From assembly GCA_965205535.1 (NCBI GenBank), contig CBDBHH010000005.1, forward strand, positions 2,170,001 to 2,234,000: DNA of 64,000 nt, read 5' to 3'. Made by a program: the position numbers and the translations under genes. This document shows, in pieces, positions 24,138 through 32,894 of the stretch (positions are counted from its first letter, which is position 1; every line of letters begins with the position of its first letter). The notes under the pieces were generated by a model. That model ran no database searches. It was not told the DNA's origin and saw nothing but the letters and a program-made list of their open reading frames with translations. Source of the stretch: UBA8079 sp965205535. GTDB taxonomy: Bacteria > Pseudomonadota > Alphaproteobacteria > UBA6615.

Positions 24138-25478
24138 ATGGCGAGTACAGCCGAGAAAATCGCCTCAAACCTGAACTTCGGTGCCTTCTCGAAGGCGACC
24201 GAGCTCAAGAAGCGCCTGTGGTTTACCCTGGGTGCGTTGATCGTGTACCGGCTTGGTACTTTCATTCCGATCCCGGGTATCGATCCGGCTATTATCGGTG
24301 ACATCTTCGCCCAGCAATCGGACGGAATTCTTGGCGTTTTCGATGCCTTCGCCGGCGGCGCCCTGTCGCGCATGAGTATCTTTGCGCTGAATGTCATTCC
24401 GTATATTTCCGCCGCGATTATCATGCAGTTGATGACGGCCATTTCGCCGAGCATCGAACAGCTGAAGAAAGAGGGTGAGTCTGGTCGCAAGAAGATCAAC
24501 CAGTACACCCGTTATCTGACTGTGGCCCTCGCGCTCATTCAGGCTTATGGGCTTTCGGTCGGACTTGAAAGTCTGGCGACCTCGCAGGGGGCTGCGGTTG
24601 AAAATCCGGGCCTGTTCTTCCGCGCGAGCACGGTCATCACCATCGTTGGTGGCACCATGTTCTTGATGTGGCTGGGTGAACAGATCACGGCCCGCGGTGT
24701 CGGTAACGGTATTTCACTGATCATTTTTGCCGGTATCGTGGCGGCCTTGCCGACAGCCCTGGCATCGACCCTTGAACTGGGCCGGACGGGTGCGCTTTCG
24801 GCGCTGTTCATCATCGGCTTCCTGATTTTCGCCGTCGCCGTGATCACCTTCATTGTGTTCGTCGAGCGCGCCCAGCGCCGGATCATCGTTCAGTATCCGA
24901 AGCGCCAGGTTGGCAATCGGATGTTCGGCGGAGAATCCTCGCATATTCCGCTGAAGCTCAATACGTCGGGCGTCATACCGATTATTTTCGCGACGTCGAT
25001 CCTGCTGACCCCGGTATCGATTGCTGGTTTCTCGGGTGGTGGCGGTGGAATCCTGAGTGCCGTAACCGCGACGATCGGGCGTGGTCAGCCGTTGTTCTTC
25101 CTGTTGTTCGCCGCGCTGATAGTTTTCTTCGCCTTCTTCTACACGGCCATTGTCTTCAATCCCGAGGAGACGGCGGACAATCTGAAGAAGAATGGTGGCT
25201 TTGTGCCAGGTATCCGGCCGGGCAAAAACACGGCCGAATTCTTCGATTATGTCCTGACGCGACTGACGGTGGTCGGCGCGGGTTACCTCACTCTTGTCGC
25301 GCTGTTGCCGGAGATCCTGATTTCCCGGTTCTCGGTGCCATTCTTCTTTGGAGGCACGAGCCTGTTGATCGTCGTCGTGGTCTCGCTGGATACGGTGGCA
25401 CAGATTCAGAGCCACCTGTTGGCGCATCAGTATGAAGGTCTGATCCGTAAGGCCAAATTGAAGGGCCGGCGCGGCTAG
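24138..25478 (+). CDS. secY: Protein translocase subunit SecY
   Basis: SecY is the channel of the Sec translocon in the inner membrane. The 446-residue protein shows ten hydrophobic segments, the first starting near residue 25. The conserved plug and loop region GGALSRMSIFALNVIPYISA and the cytoplasmic loop C5 with FNPEETADNLKKNGGFVPGIRPG are present. It is the last secretion gene of the spc block and is followed by adk after 22 bases. No rpmJ lies between secY and rpsM. Confidence 0.98.
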   Translation: MASTAEKIASNLNFGAFSKATELKKRLWFTLGALIVYRLGTFIPIPGIDPAIIGDIFAQQSDGILGVFDAFAGGALSRMSIFALNVIPYISAAIIMQLMTAISPSIEQLKKEGESGRKKINQYTRYLTVALALIQAYGLSVGLESLATSQGAAVENPGLFFRASTVITIVGGTMFLMWLGEQITARGVGNGISLIIFAGIVAALPTALASTLELGRTGALSALFIIGFLIFAVAVITFIVFVERAQRRIIVQYPKRQVGNRMFGGESSHIPLKLNTSGVIPIIFATSILLTPVSIAGFSGGGGGILSAVTATIGRGQPLFFLLFAALIVFFAFFYTAIVFNPEETADNLKKNGGFVPGIRPGKNTAEFFDYVLTRLTVVGAGYLTLVALLPEILISRFSVPFFFGGTSLLIVVVVSLDTVAQIQSHLLAHQYEGLIRKAKLKGRRG

Positions 25479-25500
25479 CGGTTCGCGGGGTAGTGGGGCA

Positions 25501-26079
25501 ATGAATTGTATCCTTCTGGGGCCGCCAGGTGCGGGCAAGGGCACGCAAGCCAAGGTGCTTGTCGACAATCATGGCGTTGTCCAGTTGTCGACGGGTGACA
25601 TGCTTCGCGCAGCGGTTGCATCGGGAAGCGATCTCGGCGCGCAAGCCAAGGCCGTGATGGATGCCGGTAAACTGATGCCGGATGACATCATGGTAGAGAT
25701 TATTTCGGCGCGTATCGCCGAACCGGACTGTGCAAATGGGTTTATTCTGGATGGTTTCCCGCGCACGACCGCACAGGCCGACGCACTAGATAAGATGCTG
25801 GAAACAAAAGGACTTCCTCTTGACCATGTGATCGAAATTTCGGTCGATGACGGGGTCCTGATCGACCGGATTAACGCCCGTGTCGCCGAGACGCCGGAAG
25901 CAGAACGACGAGACGATGACAATGCGGAAACGCTGAAGCATCGGCTTGATGTGTATCACGAACAAACCGCTCCGATACTGCCGTATTACGAATCCCGGGG
26001 CATGTTGAAAAAAGTCGATGGAATGCAGTCGATCGACGAAGTATCTAAACAAATAGAGGCGATCATAACGGCAGGCTAA
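25501..26079 (+). CDS. adk: Adenylate kinase
   Basis: Adk converts ATP and AMP to two ADP in the cytoplasm. The P-loop GPPGAGKGTQ lies at residues 7-16, followed by the AMP-binding STGDMLRAA and GFPRTTAQA segments. At 192 residues it is the short-lid form: the lid lacks the long insert and the zinc cysteines. It sits behind secY, a common bacterial arrangement. A new promoter begins just after its stop codon. Confidence 0.97.
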   Translation: MNCILLGPPGAGKGTQAKVLVDNHGVVQLSTGDMLRAAVASGSDLGAQAKAVMDAGKLMPDDIMVEIISARIAEPDCANGFILDGFPRTTAQADALDKMLETKGLPLDHVIEISVDDGVLIDRINARVAETPEAERRDDDNAETLKHRLDVYHEQTAPILPYYESRGMLKKVDGMQSIDEVSKQIEAIITAG

Positions 26080-26083
26080 GCTG

Positions 26084-26111
26084 TTGACCCAAAGGCGGAA
26101 ATTCATATAAT
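26084..26111 (+). promoter_or_regulatory. Promoter of the rpsM-rpsK-rpoA-rplQ operon
   Basis: TTGACC (26084-26089) and a perfect TATAAT (26106-26111) lie 16 bases apart, directly after adk. This is the closest match to a consensus housekeeping promoter in the window. Transcription would begin near 26118 and leave a leader of about 64 bases before the GTG start of rpsM. Confidence 0.75.
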
Positions 26112-26181
26112 CCCGCCGCTCGGGCAACCTTAGAAAATTTGGCCGTTTTGACCGCACCGTAACCATGAAGGAGTTCGGAAC

Positions 26182-26553
26182 GTGGCGCGTATTGCAGGTG
26201 TCAACATTCCAACACAGAAGCGGGTTCCGATCGCGCTGACCTATATCCACGGGATTGGTCACACGAAGGCGGAAGAGATTTGCACGAAGTGCGATATCCC
26301 GTTTGAACGGCGAGTACACGAGCTGACCGACGATGAGGTCATTCGCGTCCGCGAGATGATCGATCAGGGTTACCAGGTCGAAGGTGATTTGCGGCGCGAA
26401 GTTGCGATGAACATCAAGCGGTATATGGACCTCGGTTCGTATCGTGGCGTGCGCCATCGCAAGGGTTTGCCCGTGAACGGACAGCGGACGCACACAAACG
26501 CACGCACCCGCAAGGGCAAGGCCCGGCCGATTACCGGCAAGAAAAAAGTCTAG
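26182..26553 (+). CDS. rpsM: 30S ribosomal protein S13
   Basis: S13 lies at the 30S head and contacts the 50S subunit and P-site tRNA. The 123-residue protein begins MARIAGVNIPTQKRVPIALT and has the helix-two-turn-helix region and the basic tail GLPVNGQRTHTNARTRKGKA. Initiation is at a GTG preceded by AAGGAG. It is the first gene of the alpha operon. Confidence 0.97.
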   Translation: MARIAGVNIPTQKRVPIALTYIHGIGHTKAEEICTKCDIPFERRVHELTDDEVIRVREMIDQGYQVEGDLRREVAMNIKRYMDLGSYRGVRHRKGLPVNGQRTHTNARTRKGKARPITGKKKV

Positions 26554-26577
26554 GGCGCAGGACAAGGTAGATCAGGA

Positions 26578-26970
26578 ATGGCAAAAGCCGCGACAGCGCG
26601 CGTCCGTCGACGCGAACGCAAAAACATCACTTCGGGTGTGGCGCATGTAAGCGCGACATTTAACAACACTCACATCACCATCGCGGATGCGCAGGGCAAT
26701 GCTATTGCCTGGTCGTCTGCCGGTTCCCAGGGATTCAAGGGATCGCGTAAATCCACGCCGTATGCTGCACAGATGGCGGCAGAGGATGCCGGCCGGAAGG
26801 CGCAGGAACACGGGATGAAGACCCTCGCCGTTGAGGTGAAGGGGCCGGGTTCGGGACGTGAATCCGCGCTGCGGGCGTTGCAGGCAGTTGGGTTCGAGAT
26901 CACGGCCATTCGCGATGTGACCCCGGTCCCGCATAACGGTTGCCGGCCGCGCAAGCGTCGGCGCGTCTGA
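26578..26970 (+). CDS. rpsK: 30S ribosomal protein S11
   Basis: S11 is a platform protein contacting mRNA in the E site. The 130-residue protein contains SGVAHVSATFNNTHITI and the C-terminal signature RDVTPVPHNGCRPRKRRRV, in which the Asn-Gly pair is the isoaspartate site known in E. coli S11. The 94-base gap to rpoA has no visible gene or terminator. Confidence 0.97.
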   Translation: MAKAATARVRRRERKNITSGVAHVSATFNNTHITIADAQGNAIAWSSAGSQGFKGSRKSTPYAAQMAAEDAGRKAQEHGMKTLAVEVKGPGSGRESALRALQAVGFEITAIRDVTPVPHNGCRPRKRRRV

Positions 26971-27064
26971 TTTTCCGCCCTTCAGGGGGCTGAACACTAA
27001 ATTTCATCGGCAAATGCCGAACCCCGGCGCCAAAGCACCGGACAAGATTTGAGGACGAATCCAG

Positions 27065-28084
27065 ATGCTCCAGAAAAATTGGACCGAACTGATCAAGCCG
27101 AGCAAGCTCGACATCGCGGGTGGTAATAATCCGGCGCGCCAGGCATCGGTAGTTGCCGAGCCCCTCGAGCGTGGCTTTGGATTGACCCTCGGCAACGCAA
27201 TGCGCAGGGTTCTCATGTCATCGCTGCAGGGTGCCGCTGTGACTTCTCTGCAAATCGAGGGTGTTCTGCACGAATTCTCGTCGATCCCCGGCGTGCGTGA
27301 AGATGTCACCGACATCGTTCTGAACATCAAGGGGATGGCGCTGCGCATGCACAGCGAAGGTCCCAAGCGCATGACGCTGACGGCGACGGGGCCTGGTGAA
27401 GTGAAAGCCAGCCAGATCGAGACGGGCCCGGACATCGAAATTATGGACCCGGACCACATTCTGATGACGCTCGATCAGGGCGCACGGGTGGTCATGGAAC
27501 TCACCGTGGAATCCGGGAAAGGCTATGTCCCGGCAACTCAGAATCGCGCCGCAGACGCGCCGATCGGCCTCATTCCGGTCGACGCCCTGTTCTCGCCGAT
27601 CACGAAGGTTTCCTATCACGTGGGTAATGCGCGTGTCGGAGAGCGGACCGATCTGGACAAGCTGACCATGGACATCGAGACCAATGGCGCGATCACCCCG
27701 GAAGACTGCATGGCGCTTGCCGCCCGCATTCTGCAGAACCAGCTCCAGCTCTTCGTGAACTTCGAAGAGCCCAAAGCAGCGCAGCCTGTTGAAGAGATCG
27801 ATGATGAACTCGAATTCAACCGCAATCTGCTGCGCAAGGTGGATGAGCTGGAACTGTCCGTGCGGTCGGCGAACTGCCTGAAGAACGACAACATCGTCTA
27901 TATCGGTGACCTCGTTCAGAAGACCGAAGCGGAGATGCTGCGGACCCCGAACTTCGGGCGCAAGTCGCTTAACGAAATCAAGGAAGTGCTCGCCCAGATG
28001 GGACTGCACCTCGGTATGGAAATTCCGGCATGGCCGCCGGAGAACATCGAAGATCTGGCAAAACGCCTCGAGGAACCGTTCTAG
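27065..28084 (+). CDS. rpoA: DNA-directed RNA polymerase alpha subunit
   Basis: RpoA dimerises to seed polymerase assembly and binds activators and UP elements. The 339-residue protein has an N-terminal domain with PLERGFGLTLGNAMRRVLMS (dimerisation) and, after an acidic linker near residue 235, a C-terminal domain ending with the helix-hairpin-helix region NFGRKSLNEIKEVLAQMGL. Start and length are normal for alphaproteobacteria. It lies between rpsK and rplQ as usual. Confidence 0.98.
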   Translation: MLQKNWTELIKPSKLDIAGGNNPARQASVVAEPLERGFGLTLGNAMRRVLMSSLQGAAVTSLQIEGVLHEFSSIPGVREDVTDIVLNIKGMALRMHSEGPKRMTLTATGPGEVKASQIETGPDIEIMDPDHILMTLDQGARVVMELTVESGKGYVPATQNRAADAPIGLIPVDALFSPITKVSYHVGNARVGERTDLDKLTMDIETNGAITPEDCMALAARILQNQLQLFVNFEEPKAAQPVEEIDDELEFNRNLLRKVDELELSVRSANCLKNDNIVYIGDLVQKTEAEMLRTPNFGRKSLNEIKEVLAQMGLHLGMEIPAWPPENIEDLAKRLEEPF

Positions 28085-28111
28085 CGGTTCCCTGAATCAG
28101 GAGTAGTTAAG

Positions 28112-28543
28112 ATGCGTCACCGTAAAGGTCCGCGGAAGCTCAATCGGACGAGCAGTCATCGCAAGGCCATGTTCGCCAATATGGCGGCAGCTCTGGTCAA
28201 GCATGAGCAGATCACGACCACCTTGCCCAAGGCCAAGGAGCTCCGGCGTGTCGTCGATAAGCTCGTTTCGCTCGGCAAGCGTGGCGACTTGCATGCCCGT
28301 CGTCAGGCGCTCAGCACGTTGCGCGATCGTGCGCTTGTCGAGAAACTGTTCTCGACCCTCGCCGAGCGCTATGCCGACCGTCCGGGTGGATATACGCGGG
28401 TGCTGAAGGCCGGTTATCGCTATGGTGATTCCGCGCCAATCGCGATCATCGAGCTTGTGGACCGTGACGAAGACGCTAAAGGTCTCGATTCAGGCCCGGT
28501 TCAGTTTGTAGATGAAGAAGAGCTTCAGGAAGCCGTTGCCTGA
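28112..28543 (+). CDS. rplQ: 50S ribosomal protein L17
   Basis: L17 lies at the base of the 50S subunit near the tunnel exit. The first 120 residues are the conserved domain, starting MRHRKGPRKLNRTSSHRKAM and including KAKELRRVVDKLVSLGKRG. About 20 extra, partly acidic residues follow (143 in all, against 127 in E. coli). It is the last gene of the operon and ends 13 bases before the long inverted repeat. Confidence 0.97.
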   Translation: MRHRKGPRKLNRTSSHRKAMFANMAAALVKHEQITTTLPKAKELRRVVDKLVSLGKRGDLHARRQALSTLRDRALVEKLFSTLAERYADRPGGYTRVLKAGYRYGDSAPIAIIELVDRDEDAKGLDSGPVQFVDEEELQEAVA

Positions 28544-28556
28544 GCCGTTGTTCATC

Positions 28557-28614
28557 TCACGAACCCTGACGCAAAAGGCCGCCCTCGGGCGGCCTTTTGC
28601 GTCAGGGTTCGTGA
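28557..28614. terminator. 28-bp perfect inverted repeat ending the alpha operon
   Basis: Two 28-base arms, beginning TCACGAACCCTGACGCAAAA on the left, pair perfectly around a two-base centre. The inner part, AAAAGGCCGCCC / GGGCGGCCTTTT, has the form of a bidirectional terminator with A- and T-tracts on either side. The arms continue for 16 more base pairs beyond it, which is much longer than a terminator needs. It separates rplQ from the protease gene. Confidence 0.85.
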
Positions 28615-28645
28615 ATCGCGGCTCGATCGGAGTTAAAATCACGAC

Positions 28646-30067
28646 ATGCGAACCACACGACATTACCTCTCCGGACTGATCCTGCTGACGGTCATGACCA
28701 TCTCCGCGGGAGATGCCCTGGCCCAACGCGCTACTCCCGACAATCGCGACCAGGTCATGTTGTCCTTCGCCCCGCTCGTCCGGGAAGCGAGCCCGGCAGT
28801 GGTGAATGTATTCACCCGCAAGGCCGTGCGAAGCCGTGGGCCGGCCTCGCCGTTGTTCAACGATCCCTTCTTCCGCAGGTTCTTTGGCGACGCTTTGGGG
28901 AATGCACAGCCACGCGAGCGCGTCGAGAATTCGTTGGGGTCAGGTGTGATTGTTCGCCCCGACGGCCTGATCGTGACCAATTTTCATGTTATCGAAGGCG
29001 CCGACAGCATCACTGTGGTCCTGTCGGACCGGCGGGAGTTTGAAGCGACGATCCTGCGTGAGGATGCGCGTACGGACCTGGCGATCCTGAAGATCGATGC
29101 CGCAGAGGAAGTTTTGCCGAGCATCGCGTTGAGCGACAGCGACGAGCTGGAGGTTGGGGATCTCGTGCTTGCGATCGGCAACCCGTTCGGGGTCGGCAAA
29201 ACCGTCACCAGCGGGATCGTATCGGGACTCGCACGTACCCAGGTTGGTATTTCCGACTTCAATTTTTTCATTCAGACGGACGCGGCCATCAACCCGGGCA
29301 ATTCCGGCGGCGCGCTGCTGCGCATGGATGGCACGCTGGCCGGTATCAACACGGCGATTTTCTCACGCAGCGGCGGGAGCCAGGGAATCGGCTTTGCTAT
29401 TCCCGCGAACATGGTTCGTACGGTCATTGACGGCGCGGCCGCTGGCGCGGCGTTGCGTCGCGCCTGGTTGGGCGCGTCGTTTGAGACCGTCACCGCCGAT
29501 ATCGCCGAGGCGATCGGATTGCCGCGCCCTGAGGGCGTGATCCTCTCGGGGGTACATGAACAGGGCCCTGCGCTGCGGGCCGGTTTGCAATCCGGTGACA
29601 TCATCACCGCATTCAACGGCCAACCGGTTTTCGATACCGAAGGACTTCGTTTCCGTATCGCAACGGGAATCGTGGGCGACGAGGCGCAGCTTCTGGTGCG
29701 GCGACCACAATCGGAGCACGAAATTACACTTGTGCTTGAACATCCGCCCGAAGTCCCGCTGCGAGACGAGATGATTCTCGAGGGTCGTCATCCGGTTGCT
29801 GGCGCGACCGTTGCCAATCTTTCACCGGCCGTTGCCGAGGAGATGGGCCGCGACCACTTTGAAGAAGGCGTTGTCGTCAGAGCCATCGCATCGGGAAGCC
29901 CGGCCCACCGATTGAGTTTTCAGGTTGGCGATGTGATTTTTGCGATCAACGAGACTGAGGTTAAGTCGGTTGTACAGGTTCGTGAGTTAACGGCGAGGCC
30001 GGCGCCACAATGGACCATTACCGTACGGCGCGACGGGCGGCTGTTTTCATTGACGGTCGCTGGATGA
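28646..30067 (+). CDS. Do-like periplasmic serine protease (DegP/DegQ family)
   Basis: This trypsin-like HtrA-family protease probably degrades or refolds damaged envelope proteins. A signal peptide ends near residue 26 (ALA-Q). The catalytic triad is H114 (TNFHVIEG), D144 (RTDLAIL) and S220 (NPGNSGGALL). Two PDZ domains follow, around residues 280-365 and 380-470, so it is closer to DegP/DegQ than to the one-PDZ DegS. At 473 residues it is full length. The last four bases overlap the chosen start of rarA. Confidence 0.93.
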   Translation: MRTTRHYLSGLILLTVMTISAGDALAQRATPDNRDQVMLSFAPLVREASPAVVNVFTRKAVRSRGPASPLFNDPFFRRFFGDALGNAQPRERVENSLGSGVIVRPDGLIVTNFHVIEGADSITVVLSDRREFEATILREDARTDLAILKIDAAEEVLPSIALSDSDELEVGDLVLAIGNPFGVGKTVTSGIVSGLARTQVGISDFNFFIQTDAAINPGNSGGALLRMDGTLAGINTAIFSRSGGSQGIGFAIPANMVRTVIDGAAAGAALRRAWLGASFETVTADIAEAIGLPRPEGVILSGVHEQGPALRAGLQSGDIITAFNGQPVFDTEGLRFRIATGIVGDEAQLLVRRPQSEHEITLVLEHPPEVPLRDEMILEGRHPVAGATVANLSPAVAEEMGRDHFEEGVVVRAIASGSPAHRLSFQVGDVIFAINETEVKSVVQVRELTARPAPQWTITVRRDGRLFSLTVAG

Positions 30068-31389
30068 GCGCGCCCGACAACCAGTCGGAAATGTTCGCGG
30101 GCCAGGCTCCGCGACCGCTGGCCGATCGGTTGCGGCCGGAAACCGTCAGCGACGTGGTCGGGCAGGGACATTTGCTTGGGGCCGAGGGGCCGATTGGCCG
30201 GATGGTGGCGAATGATCGGCTGGCCAGCATGGTGCTGTGGGGCCCACCGGGCTGCGGCAAGACAACCATCGCCCGGCTGCTGGCGCTAGAGACAGACTTC
30301 ACGTTCGAGCCGCTCTCCGCGGTCTTTTCCGGGGTTGCCGATCTGCGGAAGGTATTTGAGCGCGCGACCGCACGACGCGCTGGTGGCCATGGTACGCTTT
30401 TGTTTATCGATGAGATTCATCGTTTCAACCGCGCCCAACAGGACGGGTTTCTCCCCTATGTCGAGGATGGAACGGTCACGCTCATCGGTGCGACCACAGA
30501 AAATCCGTCATTCGAGATCAATGCCGCATTGCTGTCGCGATGCCAGGTTTATGTGCTGAACCGGCTCGACGAAGGGGCGCTGGAGGAACTGCTCACGCGC
30601 GCGGAAAATCTCGAAGGTCGGCGCCTTCCGGTCGATGAACAGGCGCGACTGGCGCTGAAGGCGATGGCCGATGGGGACGGACGCTATCTGCTGAATTTAA
30701 CGGAAGAATTGTTCGCGTTACGGCTGGACGATGAACTTGATACCGCACGATTGATCGAAACCGTTCAGAAGCGTGCGCCGCTTTACGACAAGAGCCAGGA
30801 AGGCCACTACAACCTGATCAGTGCGTTGCATAAATCCTTGCGGGGTTCCGACGTGGACGCGGCGTTGTACTGGCTGGCGCGAATGCTGGCCGGCGGGGAA
30901 GATCCACGCTTTGTCGCGCGTCGCCTTGCACGCGCTGCAATAGAGGATATCGGCCTGGCCGACCCACAGGCGTTGCCGCATGCCCTTGCGGCCTGGGAGG
31001 CCTATGAGCGCATCGGAAGCCCGGAGGGTGAGCTTGCCCTGGCGCAGTGTGTGATCTATCTGGCGAGCGCACCGAAATCCAACGCGTCATACAAGGCGTA
31101 TGGGTCGGCGATGCGCATGGCGCGAGACACCGGCTCACTGGCGCCGCCCAAGCATATCCTCAACGCCCCGACAGGGCTCATGAAGGAGCTGGGATATGGC
31201 GACGGATATGCGTATGACCATGATGCCGAGGACGGATTTTCGGGTCAGGACTATTTTCCCGAAGGCATCGAACGATCTCGGTTCTACAAACCCGTGGAAC
31301 GTGGTTTTGAGCGCGAGATTGGCAAACGACTGGACTATTGGACGAAGCTGCGGGCAGAGCGTGCCGCGCACGACGGGTCAGAGGAATAG
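30064..31389 (+). CDS. rarA: Replication-associated recombination protein A (AAA+ ATPase)
   Basis: RarA (MgsA) is a clamp-loader-like ATPase that acts at stalled replication forks with SSB. Walker A GPPGCGKTT is at residues 60-68 and Walker B LLFIDEIHRF at 112-121; the C-terminal tetramerisation part contains SALHKSLRGSDVDAALYWLA and the conserved LGYGDGYAYDHD. I choose the ATG at 30064, which overlaps the protease stop as ATGA and gives 441 residues; the frame is open to an ATG at 30010 and there is another ATG at 30091. Confidence 0.94.
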   Translation: MSAPDNQSEMFAGQAPRPLADRLRPETVSDVVGQGHLLGAEGPIGRMVANDRLASMVLWGPPGCGKTTIARLLALETDFTFEPLSAVFSGVADLRKVFERATARRAGGHGTLLFIDEIHRFNRAQQDGFLPYVEDGTVTLIGATTENPSFEINAALLSRCQVYVLNRLDEGALEELLTRAENLEGRRLPVDEQARLALKAMADGDGRYLLNLTEELFALRLDDELDTARLIETVQKRAPLYDKSQEGHYNLISALHKSLRGSDVDAALYWLARMLAGGEDPRFVARRLARAAIEDIGLADPQALPHALAAWEAYERIGSPEGELALAQCVIYLASAPKSNASYKAYGSAMRMARDTGSLAPPKHILNAPTGLMKELGYGDGYAYDHDAEDGFSGQDYFPEGIERSRFYKPVERGFEREIGKRLDYWTKLRAERAAHDGSEE

Positions 31390-31429
31390 TGATGATGTTT
31401 CGCCCTGATACCCCGCAGCGGGGGGCGTC

Positions 31430-31810
31430 ATGAACATGCTTTTGGCTATCGCGTTTGGCGGTGCTGTCGGGGCGCTTGGCAGGCATTTCGTCAATGTTGG
31501 CTTCGCGACATGGATCGGACTTGGAATCCCCTGGGGAACGCTGACCGTCAATATCGCCGGGTCCTTTGCCATGGGGGTCCTGGTTCATGTGATGGCCGCG
31601 ACATGGACAGTCACACCCGAAATGCGCGCCTTGCTGACAGTTGGTGGGCTCGGGGCATTCACGACATTCTCAACATTCTCTCTCGACGCGATTGTTCTTT
31701 ATGAGCGCGGCCAGGCGATGTTTGCCGCCGCATATGTGCTGGCGTCGGTTGTCGGGGCCATCGGTGCACTCTTCATCGGGTTGCGTCTGGCGCGGGTTGT
31801 GTTTGCATGA
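31430..31810 (+). CDS. crcB: Fluoride exporter CrcB/Fluc
   Basis: CrcB forms dual-topology dimers that let fluoride leave the cell. The 126-residue protein has four membrane segments, with GGAVGALGRH in the first, the conserved Asn in TVNIAGSF and the TTFSTFSLD motif that lines the pore. It is a single full-length copy, so it should form homodimers. No fluoride riboswitch match is apparent upstream. Its stop overlaps the start of the next gene (ATGA). Confidence 0.95.
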   Translation: MNMLLAIAFGGAVGALGRHFVNVGFATWIGLGIPWGTLTVNIAGSFAMGVLVHVMAATWTVTPEMRALLTVGGLGAFTTFSTFSLDAIVLYERGQAMFAAAYVLASVVGAIGALFIGLRLARVVFA

Positions 31811-32781
31811 CCCAGGGTGATCATTCAGCTGTGCGGCATGTCACGGTCCAGGCCGATGAGGGCGAAGTGCGGCTCGACCGTTGGTTCAAGCGGCACTACC
31901 CGGAGCTGTCATACGGCCAGGTGGCGAAATGGTTGCGTACCGGCCAGGTTCGGGTCGACGGTCATCGGGCAAAGCCGGGCCAGCGGGTGAGCCATGGACA
32001 GGAAATTCGCGTGCCGCCGATGTCGCCGACAGCCGCAGACGCGCCGCGCGCCGAGAAGGAACGTCCGCCGGTCGACCGGGCAGACGCCGCAGCGTTGCGA
32101 AAGTCCGTGATTTATCAGGACGAGTTCCTGATCGCCTTGAACAAGCCCGCGGGTCTGGCCGTGCAAGGGGGTTCGAAGACCCACCGTCACCTCGACGGCA
32201 TGCTTGATGCGTTGCAGTTCGACGCCAAGGACCGCCCACGCCTCGTGCATCGCCTCGACAAGGATACCAGCGGGTTGTTGTTGCTCGCGCGTGACAGGCA
32301 GACGGCGTCGCGGCTGGCCGTAATGTTCCAGGGACGCGAAGTCGGGAAAACCTACTGGGCGCTGGTGGTCGGAATTCCCGACCATGAGTCCGGCTTGATT
32401 GACGTCCGGCTCGCCAAACGCGGTGGTGAGGGGAGCCAGCGTGTTGAATCGGTCGATGACGGGCAGGCGGCGGAAACCGAGTATCGGATCCTTGACCACG
32501 CCGCGCGGCGCATCGCATGGCTTGAGTTGCGGCCGCGTACCGGCCGAACACATCAGCTGAGGGCGCACTGCAAGGCCATGGGAACGCCGATCGTGGGTGA
32601 CGGCAAGTATGGCGGGCGTGAAAGCGACATCGACGGATTGCCGCAGCGGTTGCACCTGCATGCGCGTGGCCTGACGCTGCCGCATCCGGCAAGCGGAGAG
32701 CGCCTCACTCTCGAAGCACCGCTGGACGGTGTGCTGGCGAAAAGCTGGGCATTTGTCGGGTTTGACGCGAAAGTGACGTGA
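31807..32781 (+). CDS. RluA-family 23S rRNA pseudouridine synthase (RluC/RluD-like)
   Basis: The protein isomerises uridines to pseudouridine in rRNA. An S4 RNA-binding domain covers about residues 20-75, and the catalytic domain has the RluA-family motif HRLDKDTSGLLLLAR with D151 as the nucleophile, then LRPRTGRTHQLRAHCKAMG. S4 plus catalytic domain and 324 residues point to RluC or RluD; of the two, RluC is more common next to crcB and rarA in alphaproteobacteria, but the target uridines cannot be read from the sequence. Confidence 0.92.
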   Translation: MTQGDHSAVRHVTVQADEGEVRLDRWFKRHYPELSYGQVAKWLRTGQVRVDGHRAKPGQRVSHGQEIRVPPMSPTAADAPRAEKERPPVDRADAAALRKSVIYQDEFLIALNKPAGLAVQGGSKTHRHLDGMLDALQFDAKDRPRLVHRLDKDTSGLLLLARDRQTASRLAVMFQGREVGKTYWALVVGIPDHESGLIDVRLAKRGGEGSQRVESVDDGQAAETEYRILDHAARRIAWLELRPRTGRTHQLRAHCKAMGTPIVGDGKYGGRESDIDGLPQRLHLHARGLTLPHPASGERLTLEAPLDGVLAKSWAFVGFDAKVT

Positions 32782-32894
32782 TCGCCAGATTATCACGGGC
32801 TTTGCGGGCAATTCATCTCGCACTCCCCAGGTGCCTGCGTTTAGGATTTGAGGCCGGTCGTGGGTGCCGGGAACTAGATAGGTAAGACAACCAG

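Noticed and set aside
26080..26181. rpmJ (L36) between adk and rpsM
   Set aside because: The gap holds a promoter and leader only; no 37-41 codon basic reading frame with the L36 cysteines is present.
31385..31429. Fluoride riboswitch upstream of crcB
   Set aside because: GTGATGATGTTTCGCC resembles the 5' part of the motif, but the 3' part (CTGATGRC...CTAC) is missing and the segment overlaps the end of rarA.
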